From CALCKU01 sp964571595 (GTDB lineage: Bacteria > Pseudomonadota > Alphaproteobacteria > Caulobacterales > Maricaulaceae): 64,000 bases of DNA. The number at the start of each line of letters is the position of its first letter. Position 1 is the stretch's first letter. The position numbers and the translations under genes are program-made. Location: contig CAZNCJ010000003.1 of assembly GCA_964571595.1 (NCBI GenBank), positions 13,477-77,476 of the forward strand. The letters run 5' to 3'. A model generated the notes under the pieces. It saw nothing but the letters and a program-made list of their open reading frames with translations, was not told where the DNA came from and did not search any database. Positions 17,514 to 27,115 of the stretch are shown in pieces.

Positions 17514-18611
17514 TTACTGACTATATGGGGCAAGGTTTTCCACAGCTAAGCGGTATTTTTGCCGTTCTGCAGGCGGAAGTGGCACAAGGCCAATCTCTTC
17601 AAGATATCCACCGGGGGCCCAGGCCTGATCCGATGTAAATTCAAGCGCATATTCCTGCAAGCCAGGTGTTCGCCCGACATGGTCTTTTTTCACATAAAAG
17701 AAAAGCGAGCGCGAAACAGGATATTTACCTGATGAGATGTTCTCAAAGGTCGGTTCGGCCCCGTCCATATTAGCCCCTTTAATCTTGTCAGTGTTTTGAT
17801 CAAGGAAAGAATAGCCAAAGACACCCACTGCTGTAGGCGTGTTTACCAGTGTTTGGACAAGCGCATTATCGTTCTCGCCGCCGTCAATCCATTTACCGTC
17901 CTCACGCAAAGTATGGGAGATGGTCTTAAAGGCCTTTTTGTCAGATTTACGCAAAGCCGCCAGACATGGAATTTTTTTGGCGCCGCCTTCCATAGCAATC
18001 TCGACAAACGCATCCCGCGTACCAGAAGTAGGCGGCGGGCCGTAAGCCTCGATCACATTATCAGGCAATGCGGCGTTTACTTCTGACCATTTTTTATAAG
18101 GGTTAGCCTGCATAGTGCAATCCGTATCAGATGTCGGCACCTGTTTGGCAAAGGCCAGATACACATCCTTTAGGCCCATATTCACAGTTGGCGCATCAAG
18201 TGAGTTGGCCATGACAATACCGTCAAATCCGATTTTAACCTCGATAACGCCCTCGACACCGTTAGAGGCACATTTGTCAAATTCGCTTTTCTTCTGACGC
18301 CGCGAGGAATTGGTCACATCGGCTGTGCCGTCGCCAGCACCTTCACAGAATAATTTATGACCGCCGCCCGAACCCGTCGATTCGACAATCACTTTGTGTC
18401 CGGTCTTATTACCAAATTCTTGGGCAACCTTGGTTGAAAAAGGATAGACCGTAGAGGAACCTACGACGCGAATATCAGAACTTGTAGCTGCACTATTCGT
18501 CTGAGGCGTTGAGGCGGTATTATCCGCTGCGCTTCCTGCATTATCTGAACCCCCACAGGCGGCTAAGGCACATGCGCTTATTGTACTGATCAATAAATAT
18601 CTAAGTTTCAT
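17514..18611 (-). CDS. pstS: Phosphate-binding periplasmic lipoprotein PstS
   Basis: The 365-residue protein starts with a lipoprotein signal (ISACALAAC, Cys19) and a Ser/Thr/Asn-rich linker. The phosphate-binding fold follows: IRVVGSSTVYPFSTKVAQEFG, VESTGSGGGHKLFCEGAGDGTADVTNSSR and GPPPTSGTRDAFVEIAM. These are the phosphate-contact loops of the PstS/SphX group. It captures phosphate for the PstCAB transporter. It lies 24 bases after the porin gene and 119 bases before pstC, in one operon. Confidence 0.95.
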   Translation of the reverse strand: MKLRYLLISTISACALAACGGSDNAGSAADNTASTPQTNSAATSSDIRVVGSSTVYPFSTKVAQEFGNKTGHKVIVESTGSGGGHKLFCEGAGDGTADVTNSSRRQKKSEFDKCASNGVEGVIEVKIGFDGIVMANSLDAPTVNMGLKDVYLAFAKQVPTSDTDCTMQANPYKKWSEVNAALPDNVIEAYGPPPTSGTRDAFVEIAMEGGAKKIPCLAALRKSDKKAFKTISHTLREDGKWIDGGENDNALVQTLVNTPTAVGVFGYSFLDQNTDKIKGANMDGAEPTFENISSGKYPVSRSLFFYVKKDHVGRTPGLQEYALEFTSDQAWAPGGYLEEIGLVPLPPAERQKYRLAVENLAPYSQ

Positions 18612-18635
18612 GTTCTGTCTCCAAAATCGTCAGCG

Positions 18636-19877
18636 TTAAAAGTCAAATTGCAGGCGCGCAATAAAACCGTCTACAGTATCATCATCAAAAGCTCTCGCCA
18701 CACCCACGCCATCTATGGGCTCGAATACGTCTCCAATTCCAAGGCTTGGCCCGACATTCACTCCAGACAAAGTCGCATCTGCATTATAATAGTTAAACTG
18801 AATGCGAGCCTGTTTGTGCAGCCACCAGCTCACCCCGGCGGCAAATGTATTTAAGTCACCGCCGTCAATGCCTTCATCCGTAAGATCAAGCCTATCAAAA
18901 CGGGCATTTACCGACAGAGCGCCCCAGCCACCTTCCGTGACGGGATTGTCTACTGTGACGCGCTTAAATTTACCGATTTTGTAATTACGATTACCGCCAA
19001 AAACATAACCGCCACCAATTGACCAGCCATTAAAACTCGGGTCCTCGGTACAGGCTGCCACGCCGTCTGCGCAATTTGCATTGACAACGGTATATTCAGC
19101 TATCGCCCAGGCAGAGCCAAAAAGTGCGCCAAATTCAGCGCCTAAAAATGTGTCACTATCAGCAATGCGGCCGGTTGAAATAATCCGGTCAGTGCTCTCA
19201 ACGAAAGGACGTTGTCTATAGCGTAAATTATCGGCATCATTTTGATCCCGATACCGAAAAGACGCGCCGAGATGGATCAGCTTATCTGTATCCACATCAA
19301 ATTTATAAACACCGCGACCCGCGACAGCGATGCCTTCAACACCGCCAGCTTGATCTTGAATCGCCTCGAGATTTTCACCAAAGACGCCGAGCTGTAACAA
19401 ATAATTATCGGACTTGGTCGCGACTTCAAAACCAACACGACGATCAAGCTCGAAAGCATCTGTCAGAGCCGCCCGTTCAATCAGGGCTTCATCCAAAGAA
19501 GAATTGGACTCTTCCAATGAGTTCTGTGTTTTAAAATGGCCGGCTTTAAAACTTAACTTACTACCGCCTGGCTTCCACTCTAAAAAAGCGTCCTCAAGAT
19601 TGACATCCCCGCCTTCGTCAAATGTCACCTCTATTTTATATTTTAGATTATCTCCGTATTGGCCAGACCCTTTCAGACGGGCGCGGCGAAGGGCGGTTGC
19701 ACTAAAATCAAAATCGGCATTTTCCGCATCACCCGTGGCGTAATCTACATGCAAACGTCCGCCGAGTTTTACCGTAAAATCATTCGCAATTGCCGCCTCA
19801 CTTACAGCTAATAAACCAACTATAGGTACCGTCTTTATCACGTTCAACATTGTCGAACGGCTTCGTAATTTCATCAT
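18636..19877 (-). CDS. Phosphate-selective porin (OprO/OprP family)
   Basis: The 413-residue protein starts with a signal peptide (VPIVGLLAVSEAAIA) and has the OprO/OprP pattern: DFTVKLGGRLHVDYATGD, ATALRRARLKGSGQYGDNLKYKIEVTFDEGG, DAFLEWKPGGSKLSFKAGHFKTQNSLEESNSS. The chain alternates strands and ends in aromatic FIARLQFDF, as outer-membrane barrels do. It should let phosphate or polyphosphate across the outer membrane. It is the first gene of the pst operon and has a Pho-box-like site upstream, which suits phosphate-starvation control. Confidence 0.92.
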   Translation of the reverse strand: MMKLRSRSTMLNVIKTVPIVGLLAVSEAAIANDFTVKLGGRLHVDYATGDAENADFDFSATALRRARLKGSGQYGDNLKYKIEVTFDEGGDVNLEDAFLEWKPGGSKLSFKAGHFKTQNSLEESNSSLDEALIERAALTDAFELDRRVGFEVATKSDNYLLQLGVFGENLEAIQDQAGGVEGIAVAGRGVYKFDVDTDKLIHLGASFRYRDQNDADNLRYRQRPFVESTDRIISTGRIADSDTFLGAEFGALFGSAWAIAEYTVVNANCADGVAACTEDPSFNGWSIGGGYVFGGNRNYKIGKFKRVTVDNPVTEGGWGALSVNARFDRLDLTDEGIDGGDLNTFAAGVSWWLHKQARIQFNYYNADATLSGVNVGPSLGIGDVFEPIDGVGVARAFDDDTVDGFIARLQFDF

Positions 19878-19963
19878 TTTCTAACCTCTATTTATCACGG
19901 CGCTCATGCCGCATAACTTTTGCTCCAGTCCCCCAAAGCATGAGTGCCTCTTGACCGAGTCTC

Positions 19964-19992
19964 GTCACAGTAATTTAAACCTTTTGTGACAG
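19964..19992 (-). promoter_or_regulatory. Pho-box-like site upstream of the porin-pst operon
   Basis: On the minus strand, CTGTCAC (19992-19986) and CTGTGAC (19970-19964) are spaced 22 bp start to start, twice the 11-bp repeat of known PhoB boxes. They lie about 90-115 bases before the porin ATG. The second unit is imperfect and the middle repeat is missing, so this is a candidate only. Confidence 0.4.
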
Positions 19993-20152
19993 TTTTATTA
20001 AAAATGATGTCTCGAGACGGCACGTCTGGCCAGCCTGCCCCATGCTCTTGGCACTATATAAAAATAGACCACACGCCAGAGGCCAGTTGAGGCCCCGCCT
20101 GATAAAGTGAAATTATAGATATGCTTAGACGGTCCCCAATAGGGTTTGAGCT

Positions 20153-21670
20153 CTATAGCTTATGTTTAAACATCCGTCGACGCTCAATGGATGAAGGAAT
20201 ACCCATCGCCTCGCGGTATTTCGCCACTGTACGACGCGCAATATCAATACCTTGAGCGCGTAACAGATCGACAAGTTTATCATCAGATTTAACGGTTTTG
20301 GCCGTTTCCTCATCAATAAGAATTTTAATCTTATGACGCACAGCTTCCGCACTATGGGCTTCCCCGCCGTCAAGTGACGGGATAGAGGCCGTAAAGAAGT
20401 ATTTCAGCTCAAACATACCCCGCGGTGTCGACATATATTTATTAGATGTCACACGGCTAACGGTACTTTCGTGCATTTCAATAGCATCGGCCACAGTACG
20501 CAAATTGAGCGGACGCAAATGATCCACGCCATAAGCAAAGAAACCATCTTGCTGTTTGACTATTTCTGTTGTCACTTTCAAAATTGTGCGGGCGCGTTGA
20601 TCTAGGGATTTCACCAACCAATTGGCATTTTGGTGACATTCAGTCATGAACATTTTCGTCTCCTCATCGCTATCAAGCGCGCAAATTTCTGCAAAATATC
20701 GATTATCAACCAAGACGCGCGGCAGATTATCAGAGTTTAACTCAACAGCCCATCCGCCCTGCGCGGTTTCGCGAATAAAGACGTCAGGTTCGACAACAGC
20801 GGCCATATCCCCGCCGTAAATCAAACCCGGTTTTGGCGCTAATTTCTTAAGGCGAGCAATATACTCCCCCAAAGCCTCAGCACTCAGGCCGCAGGCTTTT
20901 TTAAGTTTGCCAAGATCATGCTTGGCCAAAAGCTCGAGATTATCCAGCAAGGCAGTCATTGGCGTATCAAGTTGACCAGCTTCGCGCAGCTGTAAGCTCA
21001 GACATTCCTTTAAAGAACGGGCAAAAACGCCGGTTGGCTCAAATGTTTGCAATGTCGTAAGAAGCGAGTCCACGCGGTTAACGCTTACACCCAGTCGCTC
21101 GGCTATATCCGAGGTTTGCGCGCGCAAATAACCGTTCTCATCAACACAATCTATCAGGTTTTGCGCAATCATACGCTGGGAAGGCTCATGTATGGCAAGT
21201 GCCATTTGCTCATGTAAAACTTCCGATAAGGTTTTCTCTGCCGCGCGGTTATCTGCGGCGTTAAAATCAGAGCTTCCGTTAAACGAGCCGCCATTACCGG
21301 CCTTTGACCAATCGACCGACCCGCCAACATCGGCGGTATGTGTGTTGAGTTCCGAGACTGTCGCCTCGCTATCAATGGCAGAAGCTGGCGCGTCCAAATC
21401 AGCCGTCATAGCGGCGGGCGCCTCAAGAGAGACATTGTCAAATCCAGTTTCCACGTCAGACGAGGTCGCGTCAATGTCTTCCCCGCGACGGTTTTCGTCA
21501 CCTGTGCCGCGTTCAAGCAATGGATTGCTTTCCAATTGCTCTTCTACAAAAGCGGCCAATTCAATATTTGAGAGCTGCAGCAGTTTGATCGCCTGCTGTA
21601 ATTGCGGCGTCATCACAAGTGATTGTGTTTGCCGTGCCTGTAACTTTGGCGCAATCGCCATAATATCCAC
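20153..21670 (-). CDS. rpoN: RNA polymerase sigma-54 factor
   Basis: The 505-residue protein shows all three sigma-54 regions. Region I is LQARQTQSLVMTPQLQQAIKLLQLSNIELAAFVEEQLESNPLLE. Region II is acidic. The C-terminal part holds the DNA-binding helix-turn-helix (LRTVADAIEMHESTVSRVTSNKYMSTPRG) and the RpoN box ARRTVAKYREAMGIPSS. It directs transcription from -24/-12 promoters with enhancer-binding activators. In many alphaproteobacteria rpoN is followed directly by hpf and ptsN; here the porin-pst operon lies between them. Confidence 0.97.
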   Translation of the reverse strand: MDIMAIAPKLQARQTQSLVMTPQLQQAIKLLQLSNIELAAFVEEQLESNPLLERGTGDENRRGEDIDATSSDVETGFDNVSLEAPAAMTADLDAPASAIDSEATVSELNTHTADVGGSVDWSKAGNGGSFNGSSDFNAADNRAAEKTLSEVLHEQMALAIHEPSQRMIAQNLIDCVDENGYLRAQTSDIAERLGVSVNRVDSLLTTLQTFEPTGVFARSLKECLSLQLREAGQLDTPMTALLDNLELLAKHDLGKLKKACGLSAEALGEYIARLKKLAPKPGLIYGGDMAAVVEPDVFIRETAQGGWAVELNSDNLPRVLVDNRYFAEICALDSDEETKMFMTECHQNANWLVKSLDQRARTILKVTTEIVKQQDGFFAYGVDHLRPLNLRTVADAIEMHESTVSRVTSNKYMSTPRGMFELKYFFTASIPSLDGGEAHSAEAVRHKIKILIDEETAKTVKSDDKLVDLLRAQGIDIARRTVAKYREAMGIPSSIERRRMFKHKL

Positions 21671-21789
21671 CTAATAAACCACCGATCCGGATTTTTCCGG
21701 TATCATTTATCGAGTGTTCTAACTCAAAAGGTTTAAAATATGGTTGCGGCATGAAAATTGCTTATAGCCGCCCGTTTTGGCCCTCTTTA

Positions 21790-22377
21790 TCAGCTCGCAC
21801 CCGTCTCTATAACATAAACGGCTTGTTTAAATATGAACCCCAATCTATGGACTTTATGGCCCCGTAAAATATAATTATTGGCCTTAAAGCACTCCCGCCA
21901 ATCCTGATCTGTGCGGTTGCTATGGGGGTGGCCGCGAAATTCCAGATTTAACACACTATCGAGCCTTTTGGTCAGCCATTCCGTCACCCGATTATCATAG
22001 ACATCTTCTATAATAATAACACACGGGGCTATACGCATGGCCTCTGCTATAATTAAGTCAGGGTCTGGCGTGTGATGTAAAATTGTGGGCAATAGCGCAA
22101 TATCATAGCTTTTATCAGCAAAGGGCATATTAACCCCGTCATAAAGGCGGGGCTTAAGTTCGGGGCGAAAACTACTATCGCGAATATCCAGACCCTCAAT
22201 AACATAGCCCCGCTTTCGCATCACCTCCAAGAGGCTCCCCGGCCCGCTGCCAATTTCAATTAAAGACGCGTCTTGAGGTAGATGGGCTGCCATCCAGCCC
22301 AATTTACGCCGCGCATCTATTTTCCAGCAGGCAAACACAAGTCGCCCTAAAAGCGGCGTTTTCCATAAATTGACCAT
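21790..22377 (-). CDS. Class I SAM-dependent methyltransferase
   Basis: The 195-residue protein has a SAM-binding motif I ASLIEIGSGPGSLLEVMRKRG, an acidic strand YVIEGLDIRDSSF, and post-motif FADKSYDIALLPTILHHTPDPDLIIAEAMRI. This is the Methyltransf_11/25 pattern. The substrate is unknown; the short C-terminal region resembles small-molecule methyltransferases. It is divergent from trpF with 113 bases between them and follows no obvious operon. Confidence 0.8.
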   Translation of the reverse strand: MVNLWKTPLLGRLVFACWKIDARRKLGWMAAHLPQDASLIEIGSGPGSLLEVMRKRGYVIEGLDIRDSSFRPELKPRLYDGVNMPFADKSYDIALLPTILHHTPDPDLIIAEAMRIAPCVIIIEDVYDNRVTEWLTKRLDSVLNLEFRGHPHSNRTDQDWRECFKANNYILRGHKVHRLGFIFKQAVYVIETGAS

Positions 22378-22490
22378 ATTCCATCATTGCCGCGTTCCAC
22401 CCCAAAAGCCAAGCCGTTTAAAAAACGCACCAATAGGCCGTCTATAATTTATGTTGACTTCATAAGCCCCGCACTTAAATCAAGCCTGTT

Positions 22491-23159
22491 ATGTCCAATC
22501 GCTCACATATCCATTCTGAGAAGATCGGGGTCAAAATATGCGGCCTAACCCGCCCCGAGGATGTCGAATGCGCCGTGCGTCACGGTGCGCAGTTTTTAGG
22601 CTTTATCGTCGAGGCCGCGTCCAAACGCCGGCTGAGTGTTGAACAAGCCGCCAAGCTGGCCGGCCCTATTCGCGGTATAATCTCGCGCGTTGCGGTCACA
22701 GTGAATGCTGATGATCGGCTCCTAAGGCGGATAATGGCGGAAATGGCGCCGGATTATATACAATGCCACGGCGAGGAGACGGTTGCGCGCATTGCAGATA
22801 TCCGCAAAAAATTTGATGTTAAACTCATAAAGGCCGCGCCCGTGGCGACATTATCCGATATCACATCCGCCAATGAATATGCCGGTATTGTTGATTATAT
22901 CCTGTATGATGCCAAACCCCCAAAGGGCAGCGAAATTCGCGGCGGGCACGGCACCAAGATAGATTGGGATCTTATTAAAAACGCCCCGCGGCCTAAACAC
23001 TTTCTTCTGGCAGGCGGGCTAACCCCTGATAATGTCACGCGTGCGATTAGGCATACGGGGACGACTTTGGTGGATGTAAGCTCCGGTGTTGAAGCCCGCG
23101 CGGGCGAAAAATCGTCTGACAAAATTAAAGCCTTTATGGAAGCGGTAAATAGCTTATAA
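22491..23159 (+). CDS. trpF: Phosphoribosylanthranilate isomerase
   Basis: The 222-residue TIM-barrel protein begins VGVKICGLTRPEDVE-like (KIGVKICGLTRPEDVECAV), in which the Cys of KICGLT is the catalytic base. IQCHGEE and the phosphate-binding end FLLAGGLTPDNVTRAI and VDVSSGVE follow. It isomerises phosphoribosyl-anthranilate in tryptophan synthesis. trpB follows 41 bases downstream, the common alphaproteobacterial order. Confidence 0.96.
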   Translation: MSNRSHIHSEKIGVKICGLTRPEDVECAVRHGAQFLGFIVEAASKRRLSVEQAAKLAGPIRGIISRVAVTVNADDRLLRRIMAEMAPDYIQCHGEETVARIADIRKKFDVKLIKAAPVATLSDITSANEYAGIVDYILYDAKPPKGSEIRGGHGTKIDWDLIKNAPRPKHFLLAGGLTPDNVTRAIRHTGTTLVDVSSGVEARAGEKSSDKIKAFMEAVNSL

Positions 23160-23200
23160 GCCCCCGCAGGCCTATCAGCTTACACATATCTGGATAAGAG

Positions 23201-24463
23201 ATGACAAAATTAGACAATATAAACATACCGGATGAAAATGGACGTTTTGGGAATTTTGGCGGGCGTTATGTGGCTGAAACTCTCATGCCGCCTATTTTGG
23301 AGCTAGAGGCCGCTTACGCAGAAGCCAAATCAGATCCAGAGTTTCTCTCAGAACTTGACGATTTTTTTGCCCATTATGTGGGACGGCCCAGCCCGCTTTA
23401 TTACGCCGAGCGTCTGACAGAATTTGCGCGCGAGAAAAACGGCGGCAAGGCGGCCAAGATTTATTTTAAACGCGATGAGCTAAACCATACGGGCGCGCAT
23501 AAAATCAATAATTGCATGGGGCAAATCCTGCTGGCCAAACGTATGGGCAAAACCCGTATCATTGCCGAAACAGGTGCGGGTCAGCACGGCGTCGCAACCG
23601 CGACAGTGGCCGCGCGATTTGGCCTAAAATGCATTGTCTATATGGGCGCAACAGATATTGTCCGCCAAAAGCCCAATGTGTTTCGTATGCGGCTTTTAGG
23701 GGCGGAAGTCCGCGCCGTACATTCCGGCACGGCGACGCTCAAAGACGCCATGAATGAGGCCTTGCGGGACTGGGTCACAAATGTGGCGGATACATTTTAT
23801 TGTATAGGCACTGTGGCAGGCCCGCACCCCTATCCGGCTATGGTACGGGACTTTCAAGCCATTATTGGCCGCGAAGCCAAATCCCAAATCCTTGAGCGCG
23901 AAGGCCGCCTGCCTGATGCGCTCGTGGCCTGTATTGGCGGGGGATCAAATGCGATGGGGCTGTTCCATGAATTTGTGTCCGATAAATCTGTGCGCCTGAT
24001 CGGTGTCGAGGCTGCGGGTCGCGGCGTTGAGAGCGGACTGCACGCCGCAAGCCTAACGGGGGGAACGCCGGGCGTGCTCCACGGAAACCGCACCTATCTT
24101 CTCCAAGACGAACACGGCCAAATTAAAGACGCCCATTCAATTTCGGCTGGGTTGGATTATCCGGGTATCGGACCAGAACATGCCTATCTGCACGATATTG
24201 GACGGGCTGAATATGTCAGCGCTACAGATGACGAAGCCTTACATTGGTTCCAAGAATGTGCGCGCCTTGAAGGTATTCTTCCCGCACTCGAGCCGTCCCA
24301 TGCCCTGCCGCGGGCTTTTGATCTGGCGGGCGAGCTTGGCAAGGACGGGCTGCTTATTATGAATATGTGTGGCCGCGGCGATAAAGACGTCTTTACCATT
24401 GCCGATGCGCTCGGCGAGCATATTAGTGAGGGAACGGACGCGGAAAACACGAAGGCTTATTAA
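23201..24463 (+). CDS. trpB: Tryptophan synthase beta chain
   Basis: The 420-residue protein is canonical TrpB: GRFGNFGGRYVAETLMPPILELE, KRDELNHTGAHKINN (the Lys of HTGAHK binds pyridoxal phosphate), ETGAGQHGVATATVAARFGL, and GGGSNAMGLFHEF for cofactor phosphate binding. It condenses indole with serine. The partner trpA is not adjacent; an acyl-CoA ligase gene of 1.5 kb stands between them. Confidence 0.98.
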   Translation: MTKLDNINIPDENGRFGNFGGRYVAETLMPPILELEAAYAEAKSDPEFLSELDDFFAHYVGRPSPLYYAERLTEFAREKNGGKAAKIYFKRDELNHTGAHKINNCMGQILLAKRMGKTRIIAETGAGQHGVATATVAARFGLKCIVYMGATDIVRQKPNVFRMRLLGAEVRAVHSGTATLKDAMNEALRDWVTNVADTFYCIGTVAGPHPYPAMVRDFQAIIGREAKSQILEREGRLPDALVACIGGGSNAMGLFHEFVSDKSVRLIGVEAAGRGVESGLHAASLTGGTPGVLHGNRTYLLQDEHGQIKDAHSISAGLDYPGIGPEHAYLHDIGRAEYVSATDDEALHWFQECARLEGILPALEPSHALPRAFDLAGELGKDGLLIMNMCGRGDKDVFTIADALGEHISEGTDAENTKAY

Positions 24464-24585
24464 TCAGCCTGCTATTCCTTCGTACCGCCTAATAGTGGAT
24501 AGTGATTTCGTTAATCTTTAAAACTTCCTAATTGACCCAAATGTTCGCCCTCTCTATTTTTTGACGGCAAACATCTGAGTTGATC

Positions 24586-26130
24586 ATGCCCCTACGCATT
24601 ACACTTGGCGAGTTAATTCATAAGCTCGCAAACCAGTTTGAGGACCGACCCGCGGTCACCATGATCGGTTCGGGTACCATGTCTGATGAGACATTAAGCT
24701 ACCGCGAATTTGATAATCTCATTAATCGTATCGGGCACGGACTTAAGCCCTTAACACAAGGCTCGCAATATGTCGGGATCATGCATGAAAATGATCTGAA
24801 CTATCTGGCTACGACCTATGCGCTTAAAAAGCTCAACAGGATCGAAGTTTCGATCAACCGCGCCTTTCGCGGCGTTTCGCTCTCGCGTATGATCACGCTG
24901 ACCGCCTGTGACGTCCTGATAACATCAGAGGCGCATTTCGAAGCACTCTCGCAAATCAAATCTGATCTGCCCCATATTAGAACCTTGATCGTCACCTCAG
25001 GGGCGGATGCCGCCAAGACCCTCTTTCCAAACTGGAAGATACTGCGCTTTGAGGACATCATCTCGGAGCGCACAGACCACATCACCTCGCCAGCTCGCGA
25101 CACAGATATAGCCGCTATTATGTTTACGTCTGGCACGACAGGCGTGTCGAAGGGCTGCGAGCTTTCACACCGATTTGCCGTAAGAACCGCCGAGAACATG
25201 ATCGCGCCGTTCCACTTAACAAAAGAGGATGTGAATTACACGCCCTATCCGCTCTCCCATATCGGGCCGGCTTATTATGATATTCTGCCCAGCCTGATGG
25301 TTGGCGGGCGGGCTGTACTACGCGACGGGTTTAGCCTTTCAAATTTCTGGGACGAGGTGACGCGCCACGGTGTGACATGGTTTATGTGCTTAGGCTCCGT
25401 CCAGCAGCTTCTTTATTCCGCCCCGCCAAGCGCGTTTGACCGCGCTCATAACGTCACACGAGCCTGGGCCACGCCTGCCCCTGTTCCGGCAGAGAAGTTT
25501 ATGGACCGCTTCGGGGTGCATATTTTACCGGGGGGCGGGTACGGCTCTACCGATGCGGGCTGGGTTGTCGTGCCGCAATGGGATCATCCCGGCGGTATTT
25601 TACTGCCCCATTTCGATCTGGCGATTGTGGATGAGCATGACGATCCTGTCCCAGCAGGTGTCAAAGGAGAAATCGTTATTCGTCCCAAAGAGCCGGGCGT
25701 CATAGCAGACGGATATTTCGGCATGCCGGAGCGCACCCTTGCCTCGCGCAAAAATCTCTGGTTCCATACGGGGGATATTGGCTGGCTTGACGAGGCGGGT
25801 CTGTTTTATTTTACCTGCCGTATCGCGGAACGCATAAGGGTGAAAGGCGAAATGGTCTCAGGCTTCGAGGTCGAGGAAGGGGCTCTCGCCCACCCGGATA
25901 TTTTAGATGCCGCCGCGATTGGCATCCCAGCGGAAATGGGCGAAGAAGACATAAGGCTTTTTGTCACCTTGCGCGACGAGACATCTTTGAATGAAACCCA
26001 GATTATAAAACATTGCCAAAGCGTCATGGCAAAATTCATGGTCCCGAAAATTGTGACCATATTAGATGAGATGCCCCGCACACCCACGGGTAAGCCAGAG
26101 AAAGGCAAATTGGCCCAGATGCCGCTCTGA
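24586..26130 (+). CDS. AMP-dependent acyl-CoA ligase inserted between trpB and trpA
   Basis: The protein is an ANL-superfamily adenylating enzyme: P-loop IMFTSGTTGVSKGCELSH, the A5-like GGGYGSTDAGWV, then WFHTGDIGWLDEAGLFYFTCRIAERIRVKGEMVSGFEVEEG, and the catalytic lysine in PRTPTGKPEKGKL. It resembles carnitine/crotonobetaine-CoA ligases more than fatty-acid ones. The substrate is not known. I start at the ATG at 24586; a TTG two codons earlier is also open. It lies on the same strand as the trp genes, 122 bases after trpB and 61 before trpA, so it is probably transcribed with them. A role in tryptophan synthesis is not expected. Confidence 0.9.
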   Translation: MPLRITLGELIHKLANQFEDRPAVTMIGSGTMSDETLSYREFDNLINRIGHGLKPLTQGSQYVGIMHENDLNYLATTYALKKLNRIEVSINRAFRGVSLSRMITLTACDVLITSEAHFEALSQIKSDLPHIRTLIVTSGADAAKTLFPNWKILRFEDIISERTDHITSPARDTDIAAIMFTSGTTGVSKGCELSHRFAVRTAENMIAPFHLTKEDVNYTPYPLSHIGPAYYDILPSLMVGGRAVLRDGFSLSNFWDEVTRHGVTWFMCLGSVQQLLYSAPPSAFDRAHNVTRAWATPAPVPAEKFMDRFGVHILPGGGYGSTDAGWVVVPQWDHPGGILLPHFDLAIVDEHDDPVPAGVKGEIVIRPKEPGVIADGYFGMPERTLASRKNLWFHTGDIGWLDEAGLFYFTCRIAERIRVKGEMVSGFEVEEGALAHPDILDAAAIGIPAEMGEEDIRLFVTLRDETSLNETQIIKHCQSVMAKFMVPKIVTILDEMPRTPTGKPEKGKLAQMPL

Positions 26131-26191
26131 GGTTAAAAATTATCACTTTATACTGGAAATAACCCCGCAAAAGACTTAAGCGGTGCGGGAT

Positions 26192-26995
26192 ATGACCCAA
26201 AGACTTAATGAGACATTCGCACGCCGCAAAGCCAAGGGAGGGGCCGCCTTTGTTGCTTATATTATGGGCGGTGATCCAGACCGGGCCACCTCGCAAAAAG
26301 TGCTAAACGCTCTACCCGAAGCAGGCGTGGATATTATCGAACTGGGCATGCCTTTTACCGATCCGGCCGCTGACGGCCCGACCATCGAAGAGGCTGGCCT
26401 GCGCAGTCTGGCCGCAGGCACCACATTGTTAAGCGTGCTGGAAATGGCAGCCGAGTTTCGTAAGACCAATGATACAACACCGCTCATTATAATGGGTTAT
26501 TGCAATCCTGTTCATCATATGGGCTACGGCAAATTTGCTAAGGCCGCCAAAGAGGCCGGTATTGACGGGGCGATCATTGTCGATCTACCCCCCGAAGAAG
26601 ATACGGAATTACGCGCGGCGTTCGAGGTGCATGATCTCGCCCTTATCCGCCTTGCGACACCGACCACGGATGACGCCCGACTGCCCCGCGTGGTTAAGGG
26701 CACAAAAGGCTTTGTTTATTATGTCTCTATGACAGGTATAACAGGTGCGAAGTTAGATACTGCCGGCACGGGTGCAAACTCTATCAAAGATCAGGTCGGG
26801 AAAATCCGCGAGGCCAGCGGCTTGCCTGTCGTGGTAGGCTTCGGGGTCAAAACCCCCGATCATGCCAAAAGCATTGCCGAACATGCTGACGGTGTTGTTG
26901 TTGGCTCTGCCATTGTCAAAGCCTTACATGAAGACGGCGCGAGTGCCGCCCTCGCCTTAACGGCGAGCTTGGCGACAGCCGTGCATGAGGTTTAA
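26192..26995 (+). CDS. trpA: Tryptophan synthase alpha chain
   Basis: The protein has the TrpA barrel with the catalytic Glu in DIIELGMPFTDPAADGPTI and Asp in GAIIVDLPPEE. FVYYVSMTGITGA and the phosphate loop VVVGFGVKTPDHA with VVVGSAIVKAL follow. It cleaves indole-glycerol phosphate to indole for TrpB. I prefer the ATG at 26192 (MTQRLNETFARRK), which matches the usual N-terminus; a GTG three codons upstream is open. accD and folC, which often follow trpA, are absent. Confidence 0.96.
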   Translation: MTQRLNETFARRKAKGGAAFVAYIMGGDPDRATSQKVLNALPEAGVDIIELGMPFTDPAADGPTIEEAGLRSLAAGTTLLSVLEMAAEFRKTNDTTPLIIMGYCNPVHHMGYGKFAKAAKEAGIDGAIIVDLPPEEDTELRAAFEVHDLALIRLATPTTDDARLPRVVKGTKGFVYYVSMTGITGAKLDTAGTGANSIKDQVGKIREASGLPVVVGFGVKTPDHAKSIAEHADGVVVGSAIVKALHEDGASAALALTASLATAVHEV

Positions 26996-27115
26996 ACGCT
27001 TATGGTTATGGACAGCGATAAGAAAATTTAATCCGTCCATATTCTTGTTTTCATCACCCTCTATATATGGATAAAAGATAAAGCTTAGAGCATTAAACCA
27101 AATTGGAAGTCGAAT

